A DNA stretch of 64,000 nucleotides from Nonomuraea jiangxiensis (GTDB lineage: Bacteria; Actinomycetota; Actinomycetes; Streptosporangiales; Streptosporangiaceae), in contig NZ_FNDJ01000032.1 in NCBI RefSeq assembly GCF_900099965.1, positions 62,001 to 126,000 of the forward strand, read 5' to 3'. Below, one piece after another: positions 1-7,614 of the stretch. A program made the translations under genes and the position numbers. The notes beneath the pieces are model-generated. The model worked only from the letters and a program-made list of their open reading frames with translations, searched no databases and was not told where the DNA came from. Within the stretch, counting starts at the first letter, position 1. Each line of letters starts with the position of its first letter.

Positions 1-2
1 GC

Positions 3-107
3 CTCAACCTCAACGGCTATGGCGCGACCGGTGTCAACAACGTCAACGGCAACGCCGTGACCGGCACCAACGGCAGCGACGTGGTCGTCGACGACGTCGT
101 CGACTAG
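3..107 (+). CDS. 3' end of a CDS entering from the left edge
   Basis: An open frame runs from the first bases to a TAG at 105-107. It encodes 34 residues that are very rich in Asn, Gly, Asp and Val and end in DVVVDDVVD. The composition (repeated GVNNVNGN and TGTNGS stretches) looks like the tail of a surface or secreted low-complexity protein, but no family can be recognised from this fragment. The bulk of the gene lies outside the window. It converges on the SDR gene to its right. Confidence 0.5.
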   Translation, partial: LNLNGYGATGVNNVNGNAVTGTNGSDVVVDDVVD

Positions 108-123
108 CAGCCAGGGTCGCGCC

Positions 124-198
124 GCGGACCGCCAGAACGCGGTCGCGCTCCCCAGGTCGCGCGAGCCGGTCCCGCCCTGGCAGTAGGGGCCGGTCCGC
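124..198. terminator. Possible bidirectional terminator between converging genes
   Basis: GCGGACCG at 124-131 is the exact reverse complement of CGGTCCGC at 191-198. The pair brackets most of the 111-bp gap between two converging genes. The loop is long and there is no U tract, so this is a weak call. Confidence 0.3.
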
Positions 199-218
199 GC
201 CGCGGCGGGGGCGGCCGA

Positions 219-965
219 TCAGCAGGTGATCCCACCGTCCACGGGGATCACCGCGCCGGTCAGGTACGCCCCCGCCCGCGATGACAGGAAAATGGCGGTC
301 CCGGCCATGTCGTCGGGCCGCCCGATCCGCCCCAGCGGCACGCTCGACGCGACGGACTGCCTGGTCGCGGGGTCGTCCAGGGCGAAGGCCATCATCTTCG
401 AGTCGAACGGCCCGGGCGCGATGGCGTTGACCGTGACGTGCTCCGGCGCCAGGTGCCTGGCCAGATGCCGGGTGAGCATGTGCACCGCCGACTTCGTCGA
501 GGAATAGGCATAGGTCGGCAAGCCGGGCACCTTGATGCCGTCCACCGACCCCACATTGATGACACGCGCCGGATCCTCCGCCGTGGCCGCCTCCCTCAGC
601 TGGGGCAGGAACTTCTGGGTCAGGTAGAAGACGCCCTTCACGTTGATGTTCCAGAGCTTGTCGAAGGCGTGCTCGGGATAGTCCTCCAGCGGCGCGCCCC
701 AGGTCGCCCCCGCATTGTTCACCAGCACGTGCAGCGGCCCGTCCACCGCCGCGACGAGGTGCTCCACCCCCTCGGGCGTGGACAGGTCGGCGGGAACACC
801 GGAACATCCCAGCTCGGCGGCGGTCTTCTCGACCTCGGCCGTCTTACGGGCGGAGATGTGGACGGTCGCGCCCGCGGCGACGAACCCGGCGGCGATCATG
901 CGCCCGATGCCCCGCGAACCGCCGGTGACGACGACCGTCTTGCCTTCCACTGAGAACAGAGTCAT
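219..965 (-). CDS. SDR family NAD(P)-dependent oxidoreductase
   Basis: This is a classical short-chain dehydrogenase/reductase of about 248 aa. It has the Rossmann glycine motif TGGSRGIGR near the N-terminus, the NNAGA motif, a catalytic Ser in NVGSVDG, the YSSTK (YxxxK) pair, and a C-terminal DGG end typical of FabG-like enzymes. I chose the ATG at 965, which gives the usual MTLFSVEGK start. An in-frame ATG at 983 adds six residues but overlaps the operator palindrome. Substrate is unknown. The operator at its start and the catabolic neighbours suggest oxidation of a hydroxyacyl-CoA or alcohol in a degradative pathway. Confidence 0.85.
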   Translation of the reverse strand: MTLFSVEGKTVVVTGGSRGIGRMIAAGFVAAGATVHISARKTAEVEKTAAELGCSGVPADLSTPEGVEHLVAAVDGPLHVLVNNAGATWGAPLEDYPEHAFDKLWNINVKGVFYLTQKFLPQLREAATAEDPARVINVGSVDGIKVPGLPTYAYSSTKSAVHMLTRHLARHLAPEHVTVNAIAPGPFDSKMMAFALDDPATRQSVASSVPLGRIGRPDDMAGTAIFLSSRAGAYLTGAVIPVDGGITC

Positions 966-982
966 GTTCTGGCAGCATGCCA

Positions 983-998
983 TACCAACCGGTCGGTA
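983..998. promoter_or_regulatory. TetR-type operator palindrome at the SDR start
   Basis: TACCAACCGGTCGGTA is a near-perfect 16-bp inverted repeat centred between 990 and 991. The ACCnACCGGTnGGT form is common at TetR/AcrR-family operators. It lies across or immediately upstream of the start of the SDR gene at 219-965, so a bound repressor would block that transcript. It differs in sequence from the CCAAGC-type sites at 4994, 5109, 18235 and 19741, so a second regulator is likely. Confidence 0.5.
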
Positions 999-1010
999 GC
1001 CAGTGGGGCC

Positions 1011-2306
1011 TCAGACGCCGGGGAGGCGGCCGTTGCGGAAGAGGTCGACGAACCGTTGGTGGTCCTCCCTGGCCTGGAGCCCGTACCGATGGGCGAAATC
1101 CACCAGCATCCCGATAAATCCGGACCTGTCGTCGCCGATCACCCGCACGATCGCGTCCTCCGTCGAGAAGTCGACGAGGTCGTGGCTGGACTCGTCGTCG
1201 GCCACGGAGTGCATGCGCGCCACCGCCCGCCCCAGGTCCTGCACGATCGAGCGCAGCTCGTCCGGCTCGTTGACGTCGTCCCAGTCCAGATCGGCCGAGT
1301 ACGGTGACACCTCGGCCACCAGCTGCCCGACCCCGTTGAGCGTCGTGTAGCCGAGCCACGGATCGGCGTAGGCCTGCAGCGCCCGCTGCGACTCGGCCGT
1401 ACGGTGCCCCTGGTGCAGGAAGTAGGAGGCCACCTTCTCGTCGGTGATGTGCCGCGCCACCGCCGGCACCGCCGCCTGCTTCATGTAGAGGATGACGTCG
1501 TTCTCCAGCGCCTGCGTGTGCCCTTCGAGCAGCAGGTTGTACGACGGCAGCCCCGCCGACCCGATCCCGACGCCCTTGCGCAGCGCCACATCCTTGATCA
1601 CGTGCTCGACCGGCCTGCCCTGCACCGGCAGCGTGGCCAGGTACTCCTCGAACGCGGCCAGCACGGCCTGCCTGGTCGCCGCGTCCACCGGCTCGCGCCC
1701 CTCCATGAGAGCGAAGCGCCGGTCGTAGTCGCTGATCACGGTCTCGACGTCCAGCATCGCCACCCGGGTGCTGAGCCGCGCCGTCTGCAGCACCCGGTGC
1801 AGCACGCCGCTGGTGGTCTCCAGGGTGAGCGAGCCGATCGCGTGGTCCCCGCCGTGGGAGATCGCGGCCATCTCGACCAAGTACGCCCCGGCGAAGTCGG
1901 TCACGAGCACGCTGATCGAGTCGTCGGACAGCGCCTTGGCGTACCCGATCAGCGCCACGCTGGCCGCGAAGCGCTTGAGGTCCCAGACGTAGGGGCCGAC
2001 GTAGGCCTCGTCGAAGTCGTTGACGTTGAAGACGAGGGCGCCGGAGGCGTTCATGTAGGTGCCGAAGTTTTCAGCGTGCAGGTCGCCGTGGATCCACACC
2101 CTGCTGGTCTGCTGGTCGAGGTAGGACTCGTCCGCGAACGTCCCCGTCATGTCCGCGTAGAACAGGGAGGCGCTGCCCCGGTAGAAGGCGAAGGGCGAGG
2201 CCGCCATCTTCCGGAACTTCCGCCTGAAGGCGGCGGGGTCCCGCTTGATCGACTCGCCGAATTCCGTCATGAGGACGTCGAGAAGAAAGGAGGAGCGTGT
2301 GCCCAT
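1011..2306 (-). CDS. DUF2252 family protein (kinase-fold-like)
   Basis: The 431-aa product matches the DUF2252 family. Its most recognisable motif is HGDLHAENFGTY near residue 72, followed by NVNDFDEA. This resembles the catalytic loop and metal-binding Asp of aminoglycoside-phosphotransferase-like kinases. Biochemical function is not established for the family. The start is the ATG at 2306; the frame stays open upstream into the neighbouring SDR gene, but those codons are a shadow. There is no Shine-Dalgarno sequence, and a TACTGT -10-like element (revcomp at 2315-2320) lies just upstream, so the mRNA may be leaderless. The gene does not obviously belong to the flanking catabolic operons. 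Confidence 0.8.
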   Translation of the reverse strand: MGTRSSFLLDVLMTEFGESIKRDPAAFRRKFRKMAASPFAFYRGSASLFYADMTGTFADESYLDQQTSRVWIHGDLHAENFGTYMNASGALVFNVNDFDEAYVGPYVWDLKRFAASVALIGYAKALSDDSISVLVTDFAGAYLVEMAAISHGGDHAIGSLTLETTSGVLHRVLQTARLSTRVAMLDVETVISDYDRRFALMEGREPVDAATRQAVLAAFEEYLATLPVQGRPVEHVIKDVALRKGVGIGSAGLPSYNLLLEGHTQALENDVILYMKQAAVPAVARHITDEKVASYFLHQGHRTAESQRALQAYADPWLGYTTLNGVGQLVAEVSPYSADLDWDDVNEPDELRSIVQDLGRAVARMHSVADDESSHDLVDFSTEDAIVRVIGDDRSGFIGMLVDFAHRYGLQAREDHQRFVDLFRNGRLPGV

Positions 2307-2380
2307 ATCCAACGACAGTAGATCTCCGCTGATCCCTCGCCTAGCCCGGGGGGTCCCTTGACCTGCGTGACAGGTGGGAG

Positions 2381-3154
2381 TCAGGGGTGCTGGGAGGAGA
2401 CCGAGACGACCTCCCCGGTCATGTACGAGGAGTAGCCGCTGGCCAGGAAGACGATCACGTTGGCCACCTCCCACGGCTCCGCCGAACGCCCGAACGCCTC
2501 CTTGGCCGCCAGCTCCGCCAGCAGCTCCTCGCTGGTCACCTTCGCCAGGAACGGGTGCACCGCCAGCGACGGCGCCACCGCGTTGACCCGGACCCCGTGC
2601 TCGGCCGCCTCCAGGGCGGCGCACCTGGTCAGCGCCATCACCCCGGCCTTGGCCGCCGCGTAGTGCGACTGGCCCCGCTGGGCCCGCCAGCCGACCACCG
2701 AGGCGTTGTTCACGATGACGCCGGAGCCCTGGGCGATCATGTGCCGCAGCGCGGCCCTGGTGCAGCGCATGGTGCCGGTGAGGGTGACGTCGATGACCGC
2801 GTGCCACTGCTCGTCGGACATCTCGGCCAGCGGGGCCGTACCGCCGAGTCCGGCGTTGTTGACCACCACGTCGAGCCGGCCGTGCGCCTCCACCACCGCG
2901 TCGAACAGCGCCAGCACCTGGGGCTCGGACGTCACGTCGCACGGGACGGCCAGCGGCTTGACACCGGTCAGCTCGGTGAGCGCCTCGGCGGCGGCGTCCA
3001 GGCGGCGCTCGTGCCGGTCCGAGAGCACGATGGTGGCGCCCTCCTCGGCGCACCGCCGGGCCGTGGCATAGCCGATGCCCGCGCCCGCGGCGGCCGTGAC
3101 CAGCGTCACCTTGCCGTCGAGCAGGCCGTGCGCCTTCGGGTAGGCAGGAGGCAT
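2381..3154 (-). CDS. SDR family oxidoreductase, probable hydroxyacyl-CoA dehydrogenase
   Basis: The 257-aa SDR has a slightly unusual cofactor motif, TAAAGAGIG (TxxxGxGIG), then DVT, NNAGLGG, a Ser in NNASVVGW, and the YAAAK catalytic pair. The start ATG at 3154 has GGAG about 10 bases upstream and lies 11 bp after the stop of the acyl-CoA dehydrogenase gene, so the two are co-transcribed. SDRs with this layout in acyl-CoA catabolic operons often act as 3-hydroxyacyl-CoA or steroid-type hydroxy dehydrogenases. The actual substrate cannot be read from sequence. Confidence 0.88.
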   Translation of the reverse strand: MPPAYPKAHGLLDGKVTLVTAAAGAGIGYATARRCAEEGATIVLSDRHERRLDAAAEALTELTGVKPLAVPCDVTSEPQVLALFDAVVEAHGRLDVVVNNAGLGGTAPLAEMSDEQWHAVIDVTLTGTMRCTRAALRHMIAQGSGVIVNNASVVGWRAQRGQSHYAAAKAGVMALTRCAALEAAEHGVRVNAVAPSLAVHPFLAKVTSEELLAELAAKEAFGRSAEPWEVANVIVFLASGYSSYMTGEVVSVSSQHP

Positions 3155-3165
3155 GGATGCTCCAA

Positions 3166-4362
3166 TCAGCGGGGGAGTCCCAGGGTGCGCTCGGCGATGA
3201 TGTTCCGCTGGATTTCGCTGGATCCGGCATAGATCGTGTCCGCCCGGCTGAAGAGGTAGAGCCGTCGCAACTCGTCCGGCTCGCCCACGAGACCCGCCCT
3301 GCCCTGGACGGCCTGCGCCAGCTCGCCCAGCCGCCGGTGCCACTCCGACCAGTACAGCTTGGCGATCGACGCCTCGGGGCCCGGGTCGGGCCGTAGCATC
3401 CGCAGCGCGTTCAGCCTCATGATCTCCAGCTCCAGCCACGACTGGACGAGCCGGTCGCGCAGGACGGGGTCGTCGGCCGCGCCGGTCCGCCGGGCCGTCT
3501 CGATCACCTTGGCCAGCTCCCGCCGGAACCCGATCTGCTGGCCCAGCGTGGACGCGCCGCGTTCGTGGCCCAGGGTGGCCATCGCGACCCGCCAGCCGTC
3601 GCCGGGCGCGCCGAGCACGTTCGCCGCCGCCGTGCGCGCGCCGTCGAAGAACACCTCATTGAACTCCGAGGTGCCGGTGAGCTGCACGATCGGCCGTACC
3701 TCGACGCCGGGCCGGTCCATCGGGACCAGCAGGTACGACAGCCCGTGGTGTCGCCGCGAGCCCGGCTCCGTACGGCACAGGACGAAGCACCAGTTCGCCA
3801 CGTGGGCCAGCGAGGTCCAGACCTTCTGGCCGGTGATCACCCATTCGCCGCCTTCCAGACGCGCGCTGGTCCGGACGTTCGCCAGGTCGGAGCCGGCCTC
3901 GGGCTCGGAGTAGCCCTGGCACCACAGCTCGTCGCCGCGCCGGATCGGGGGCAGGAAGCGGTCCTTCTGCTCGTCGGTGCCGAACTCCAGGATGGTGGGG
4001 CCGATCAGCCCCTCGCCGATGAGGCCCACCCGGGCGGGGGCGTCGGCCCTGGCGTACTCCTCGTGGAAGGCCACCTGGTCGGCCAGGGAGGCGGCGCGGC
4101 CGCCGTACCGCTCGGGCCAGCCCAGGCAGGTCCAGCCGGCCTTGCCGAGGTGGCGCTCCCACGCGTGCCGGAGCTCGTGGCCCTCGTGCTCGCGGCCGGG
4201 CCCGCCGAGCCCCCTGGCGTGCGCGAACGCGCCGCTCAGCTGCTCCTCCAGCCAGGCTCTGGCCTGCGCCCGCAGCCCGGAGGCGGCGTCCCCCGCCGCG
4301 GTTCCGGGCAGGGTTGACTCGGGCAGGCTCCGGTCGGGTGGGCCCTGCTCAGGCAGGGTCAA
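3166..4362 (-). CDS. Acyl-CoA dehydrogenase (large-subunit type)
   Basis: This 398-aa flavoprotein carries ACAD signatures: the QGYSEPEAGSDLA segment that contacts FAD and substrate, WVITGQKVWTS, and the C-terminal AGSSEIQRNIIAERTLGLPR that closes the active site. The frame begins with TTG at 4362 and overlaps the flavin reductase stop by 14 bp, which implies translational coupling. No better start codon is visible; a later one would trim a poorly conserved N-terminus. The shorter 312-aa ACAD at 18789-19727 could be its partner in a hetero-oligomer, as in steroid catabolism. Role: alpha,beta-desaturation of an acyl-CoA. Confidence 0.9.
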   Translation of the reverse strand: MTLPEQGPPDRSLPESTLPGTAAGDAASGLRAQARAWLEEQLSGAFAHARGLGGPGREHEGHELRHAWERHLGKAGWTCLGWPERYGGRAASLADQVAFHEEYARADAPARVGLIGEGLIGPTILEFGTDEQKDRFLPPIRRGDELWCQGYSEPEAGSDLANVRTSARLEGGEWVITGQKVWTSLAHVANWCFVLCRTEPGSRRHHGLSYLLVPMDRPGVEVRPIVQLTGTSEFNEVFFDGARTAAANVLGAPGDGWRVAMATLGHERGASTLGQQIGFRRELAKVIETARRTGAADDPVLRDRLVQSWLELEIMRLNALRMLRPDPGPEASIAKLYWSEWHRRLGELAQAVQGRAGLVGEPDELRRLYLFSRADTIYAGSSEIQRNIIAERTLGLPR

Positions 4363-4957
4363 CGAAGCCGCCGTAGCCGCCGCGGAAGAACACCAGCGGG
4401 CCGCCCTCCGCGTACGTGTCGAGCTGGAGCACCCGGGCCACCACTATCAGGTGGTCTCCCGCCGGGTGCTCGGCCTCGACCTCGCAGTCGATCCAGGCCA
4501 GCGCGCCGTCGAGCACCGGGTTGCCACCGGGGGAGCCGGTCCACCGCAGGCCGGCGAACTTGTCCCCGCCCTTGGCCGCTAACTGGAGGCAGACGTCCTG
4601 CTGGTGCTCGGCCAGCACGTTGACGGTGACGACCTTGGCGCCGCGCGCCTTGGGCCAGCTCGTACTGGTGTGCGCCACGCAGAACGCCACCAGTGGCGGG
4701 TCGAGCGAGACGGAGGTGAACGAGTTGGCCGCCAGGCCGCAGGGCCGGCCGGTCACCGGATCCACCGCCGTGATCGCCACCACGCCCGTCGCGAACCTGC
4801 CCAGCACCTGCCGGAAGCGGCGGCTGTCCAGGTGGCCGTTCGGGCTGTGCTGAGATGGGCCCGTCGGCATGGCGGCTCCGTTGCGAATCCTTCGATGGGG
4901 CGTCGGAAGGCCGCGACAGCCGTCCGGCGCGATGAGCCGGGCAGCATGTGTGCTCAT
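4349..4957 (-). CDS. Flavin reductase domain protein (HpaC/HsaB-like)
   Basis: The conserved domain runs from FRQVLGRFATGVVAITA through LAANSFTSVSLDPPLVAFC to GDHLIVVARV. This is the flavin reductase-like fold that supplies reduced FMN or FAD to a monooxygenase. The ATG at 4957 has a perfect AGGAGG six bases upstream and gives 202 aa. An alternative ATG at 4870 gives the usual 173-aa length and has a weaker GGAG. The gene leads an operon with the ACAD and SDR downstream, and its upstream region holds the palindrome at 4994-5009. A natural partner would be an oxygenase such as the LLM enzyme at 17146-18213, but that is inference. Confidence 0.85.
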   Translation of the reverse strand: MSTHAARLIAPDGCRGLPTPHRRIRNGAAMPTGPSQHSPNGHLDSRRFRQVLGRFATGVVAITAVDPVTGRPCGLAANSFTSVSLDPPLVAFCVAHTSTSWPKARGAKVVTVNVLAEHQQDVCLQLAAKGGDKFAGLRWTGSPGGNPVLDGALAWIDCEVEAEHPAGDHLIVVARVLQLDTYAEGGPLVFFRGGYGGFVDPA

Positions 4958-4993
4958 GATCCGCCTCCTCGTCCACCGGCTGTCCGTATCATA

Positions 4994-5009
4994 CCAAGCG
5001 CTTGCTTGG
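4994..5009. promoter_or_regulatory. CCAAGC-N4-GCTTGG operator, copy 1
   Basis: CCAAGCGCTTGCTTGG is a perfect inverted repeat with 6-bp arms around GCTT. It lies 37 bp upstream of the flavin reductase start codon, in the 138-bp divergent space shared with the thiolase-like gene. Near-identical sites occur at 5109-5124, 18236-18251 and 19741-19756, each at the head of an acyl-CoA catabolism transcript. The form fits a TetR-family operator. No intact TetR gene is present in the window. Confidence 0.6.
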
Positions 5010-5067
5010 ACGGAAGGGGGGGCCGGGAAAAGGTGCCAAGAACCCGTGCCGTCAGGGGCGGCGCGCG

Positions 5068-5097
5068 TTGACATGGGGGAAATTTCCAGCCTACCGT
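5068..5097 (+). promoter_or_regulatory. Promoter of the thiolase-like/DUF35 operon
   Basis: TTGACA at 5068-5073 is followed, 18 bp later, by TACCGT at 5092-5097. This spacing predicts transcription starting near 5104-5105, at the internal GTG (5105) of the frame. The mRNA could therefore be leaderless, with translation starting at 5105 rather than at the GTG at 5096. Confidence 0.4.
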
Positions 5098-6274
5098 GAC
5101 GAATGTGGCCAAGCGCTTGCTTGAATTCCGGGATCGCACCGCGATCGCCGGGGTCGGCTACACCCCCTTCACCAGGAATTCCGGCGTCTCCACCCTGACC
5201 CTGGCCTGCCGCGCCGTGCTGGCCGCGCTGGAGGACGCGGGCCTCACCCCGGACGACGTGGACGGCCTGGCCACGCACCGGGTCGGCGACTCGGCCCCGC
5301 CCACCCTGGTCGGCCCCGCCCTGGGGCTGGCGGACCTGTCCTGGCACCTGGACCAGTTCGGCGGCGGCAGCGTCTCCCATGCCGTCGTCGGCCAGGCCGC
5401 GCTGGCGGTGGCGGCGGGCATGGCCGAGACGGTCGTGTGCTACCGGGCCATCAACGCCCGCTCGGAGTTCCGCATGGGCGGCACGGGCCGGGGGGTGCCG
5501 GCGAGCCCGGAGGTGCAGTATCAGGCGCCGTACGGGTTCTTCGCGCCGCCCCAGCAGTACGCCATGTACGCGCGGGCGCACATGCTGAAATACGGCACTA
5601 AAGCGGAGCACTTCGGGCAGTTGGCGGTCACCCAGCGCGCCAACGCCGCCAAGAACCCCCGGGCGCTGATGCGCACGCCCATCACGCTGGAGGACTACCT
5701 GGCGAGCCGGTGGATCGCGGAGCCGTTCCGCCTGCTGGACTGCTGCCTGGAGACCGACGGGGCCTGCGCCGTGGTCGTCACCACCCGCGAACGCGCCCGC
5801 GACCTCCGCCGCCCGCCCGTCTCCATCTCGGCCGCGGCCTGGGGCGGCGGCACCTCGCATCTGTCCGGCGCCGCGGCCGACCCCACGGTGACGGCCGCCG
5901 CCGCCCTGGCCCCGCGCCTGTACGCGCAGGCGGGCCTCGGCCCGGGCGACATCGACGTGGCCGAGCTGTACGACTGCTTCACGTACTCGGTGATCGTCCA
6001 GTTGGAGGACTACGGGTTCTGCGCCAAGGGCGAGGGCGGCCCGTACGTGGCCTCCGGCGCCACCTCGCCGGCCGGCGAGCTCCCGGTCAACACGCACGGC
6101 GGTTTCCTGTCGGAGGGCTACGTCCACGGCATGAACCACATAGCCGAGGCGGTGTCGCAGCTCAGGGGCGAGGCTGGGGACCGGCAGGCGCGCGGGGCCG
6201 AGGTGGCGCTCTCGACCGCCCAGCCCGGTTACATCCTCCCCGCCACCTCGGCCCTGATCCTCAGGAGGGCGTGA
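5096..6274 (+). CDS. Thiolase-fold lipid-transfer-type protein, probable Ltp2-like aldolase
   Basis: The 392-aa thiolase-superfamily protein resembles SCP-x/Ltp proteins: TAIAGVGYTPFTR, LLDCCLETDGACAVVV and NTHGGFLSEGYVHGMNH. The nucleophilic Cys expected of a true thiolase is missing; the corresponding segment reads DQFGGGSVSHAVVGQAA. Tyrosines sit at about residue 292 (AELYDCFTY) and 342 (SEGYVHG), as in the Ltp2 steroid side-chain aldolases, where tyrosines replace Cys. The next gene encodes a DUF35 protein, the obligate partner of that class. A retro-aldol cleavage of a beta-hydroxyacyl-CoA is therefore more likely than thiolysis. The start is GTG 5096, or GTG 5105 if leaderless. Confidence 0.82.
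   Translation: MTNVAKRLLEFRDRTAIAGVGYTPFTRNSGVSTLTLACRAVLAALEDAGLTPDDVDGLATHRVGDSAPPTLVGPALGLADLSWHLDQFGGGSVSHAVVGQAALAVAAGMAETVVCYRAINARSEFRMGGTGRGVPASPEVQYQAPYGFFAPPQQYAMYARAHMLKYGTKAEHFGQLAVTQRANAAKNPRALMRTPITLEDYLASRWIAEPFRLLDCCLETDGACAVVVTTRERARDLRRPPVSISAAAWGGGTSHLSGAAADPTVTAAAALAPRLYAQAGLGPGDIDVAELYDCFTYSVIVQLEDYGFCAKGEGGPYVASGATSPAGELPVNTHGGFLSEGYVHGMNHIAEAVSQLRGEAGDRQARGAEVALSTAQPGYILPATSALILRRA
5109..5124. promoter_or_regulatory. CCAAGC-N4-GCTTGG operator, copy 2, inside the start of the thiolase-like gene
   Basis: CCAAGCGCTTGCTTGA keeps the CAAGC-GCTT-GCTTG core of copy 1. It occupies codons just after the start, spelling AKRLLE in the protein. Relative to the predicted promoter it lies at about +5 to +20, where a bound repressor would block the initiating polymerase. 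Confidence 0.55.
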
Positions 6275-6711
6275 TGTACCGGCCCGAGCCCGACCGCGAC
6301 TCCCGGCAGTGGTGGGAGCGGCTGGCCGGGGGAGAGTTCGCCGTGCAGGAGTGCGACGCCTGCGCCACGGTACGTTTCCCGCCCCGGGCGTTCTGCCCGG
6401 CCTGCCGTACGGAGGCGTGGCGCTGGCGGGCGGTGGAGCCCGAGGGGACGGTGGAGAGCTGGATCGTCAACCACCAGCCGTTCATGCCGGGGTTCCAGGT
6501 GCCTTATGTGGTGGTGATGGTCAGGCCGGCGACGGTGCCCGGGTGCCTCGTGTACGGCGGCTGGCGCGGCGAGCGCCCGCCGGAGCCCGGGGAGCGGGTC
6601 CGGGCCGTCCGTATCCGGGTGGACGAGGAGCTGAGCCTGGTCGACTGGATCCCGGCCGAGACCTCGGAACGGGCGGATATCCATCCGTTCGACCGCAAGT
6701 CCTCCCACTGA
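6274..6711 (+). CDS. DUF35 OB-fold, zinc-ribbon partner protein
   Basis: This is a 145-aa protein of the DUF35 (acyl-CoA-associated OB-fold) family. The N-terminal zinc ribbon has Cys pairs at 27/30 (CDAC) and 41/44 (CPAC), followed by an OB-fold with GTVESWIVNHQPFMPGF. The ATG shares one base with the stop of the thiolase-like gene, so the two are translationally coupled and almost surely form a complex. In mycobacterial steroid catabolism the equivalent domain is fused to ChsH2; here it stands alone. Confidence 0.88.
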   Translation: MYRPEPDRDSRQWWERLAGGEFAVQECDACATVRFPPRAFCPACRTEAWRWRAVEPEGTVESWIVNHQPFMPGFQVPYVVVMVRPATVPGCLVYGGWRGERPPEPGERVRAVRIRVDEELSLVDWIPAETSERADIHPFDRKSSH

Positions 6712-7012
6712 TCGGCCTGATTCTCGAATGGATTCGTTCCCATAAACCCCATCAGTCCCACCATCCCGAAGGTGCCCCCAGGTTGGGCTCCGAGGGTCGA
6801 TGATTGGCGTAGGCGTCGATGCGGACGACTCGGATTTGGCGGCGGACGTGAGTGGTTCGGGCTCAGTGTCAGGCGTGGCCACGAGGTCACGAGTCACGAT
6901 CATGCCTGCTCGCCTGTCATCGGGGCCGCGTGGCCCGTACCTTCTCGTCGCGGGTGGCCCCGCGTGGGCGGGAGGGGTCAGGGGCCGGGCGGCGCGGGCG
7001 CCCCCTCGTACC
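6712..7012. other. Intergenic region with no gene seen
   Basis: This stretch between the DUF35 gene and a minus-strand terminator shows no convincing coding frame, tRNA or repeat. Open frames here have no recognisable product. Confidence 0.5.
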
Positions 7013-7039
7013 AAAAAAAGAAACCCCCGGTATGGGGGT
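7013..7039 (-). terminator. Classical intrinsic terminator of the small gene at 7160-7477
   Basis: Read on the minus strand, ACCCCC-ATACC-GGGGGT (7039 down to 7023) is followed by a T-rich tract (7022 down to 7013, TTCTTTTTTT). A hairpin plus U tract of this quality is unusual in such a GC-rich genome. Confidence 0.8.
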
Positions 7040-7063
7040 GGATCGGCGGTTCCCTGGTTCCCG

Positions 7064-7161
7064 GGAGGAAGGCGCGCCCTGGCGGGCGTGGGGGACCCGC
7101 CAGGACGCGCTTCCTGCCCCGTGAGCGGCGGCGCCAGGACTCCGGCGAGGGATGGAGTCCT
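7064..7161. repeat. Two large hairpins in the 3' untranslated region of the small minus-strand gene
   Basis: The arms at 7064-7086 and 7094-7118 pair over about 20 bp with one bulge. AGGACTCC at 7136-7143 pairs exactly with GGAGTCCT at 7154-7161, across the stop codon of the small gene. With the terminator at 7013-7039 they give a structured tail of roughly 150 nt, which may stabilise the message or be a small RNA. Confidence 0.55.
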
Positions 7162-7477
7162 AGACCGTTGGTCCGAACACGGAGTCGGTGGGGGAGCGCG
7201 AAGGCTCGCGGTGCCGGTAACGTGCGGCGATGCGTCGAGCTGCACCAACCGGGTCATCAATGGGGTGCGTGACGGGGGCGCCACCCTCCTCGTTCCAGAC
7301 AAAGGATCCGTCCTTGCACCACACGGTCAGCTCAGTCAACGCCGATAGCGCAGGTTCGCCATTGCTCTGGTAGGTGTGGGTGAACCCCTGGCGTGGCAAC
7401 GCGTAACGCAGTAAACGTGTTGCACCGCTGGAGTCATGCCAGGGCTGGTATGGCGTTCCCGTGCGGACCGGCAACAC
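7160..7477 (-). CDS. Small protein of unknown function
   Basis: This 105-aa product begins with GTG and has a GAAGG-like ribosome site about 10 bases upstream. I recognise no family. The sequence has a folded-protein composition (WHDSSGATRLLRYALP, ELTVWCKDGSFVWNEE, then DDPVGAARRIAARY), and the gene has its own strong terminator, so it is probably real. It is divergent from the GntR regulator at 7615-8364, a pairing that suggests the regulator controls it. No signal peptide or membrane segment is visible. Confidence 0.6.
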   Translation of the reverse strand: MLPVRTGTPYQPWHDSSGATRLLRYALPRQGFTHTYQSNGEPALSALTELTVWCKDGSFVWNEEGGAPVTHPIDDPVGAARRIAARYRHREPSRSPTDSVFGPTV

Positions 7478-7614
7478 TGGCCTTCACCCCCTCACCGGCC
7501 TTTAGATGGATTTGTACCAACGAATGGATGATGGGCCGGGCGAGGTGGTTTGGTCAAGGGGTTGTGGCCTGCTAGAACCAGATCGTCTAAATTGTTGGAA
7601 CAAAAGGGGTGAAA

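Noticed and set aside
1011..3230. A single long minus-strand frame that would fuse DUF2252 to upstream sequence
   Set aside because: The upstream 300 codons are an Arg/Gly-rich antiframe of the SDR gene at 2381-3154. The DUF2252 protein begins at ATG 2306.
4994..5124. Assignment of the palindromes to KstR2
   Set aside because: KstR2 sites are CAAG-N2-CTTG. Two of the four sites here lack that core and conserve CAAGC-N4-GCTTG instead, so the regulator is left unnamed.
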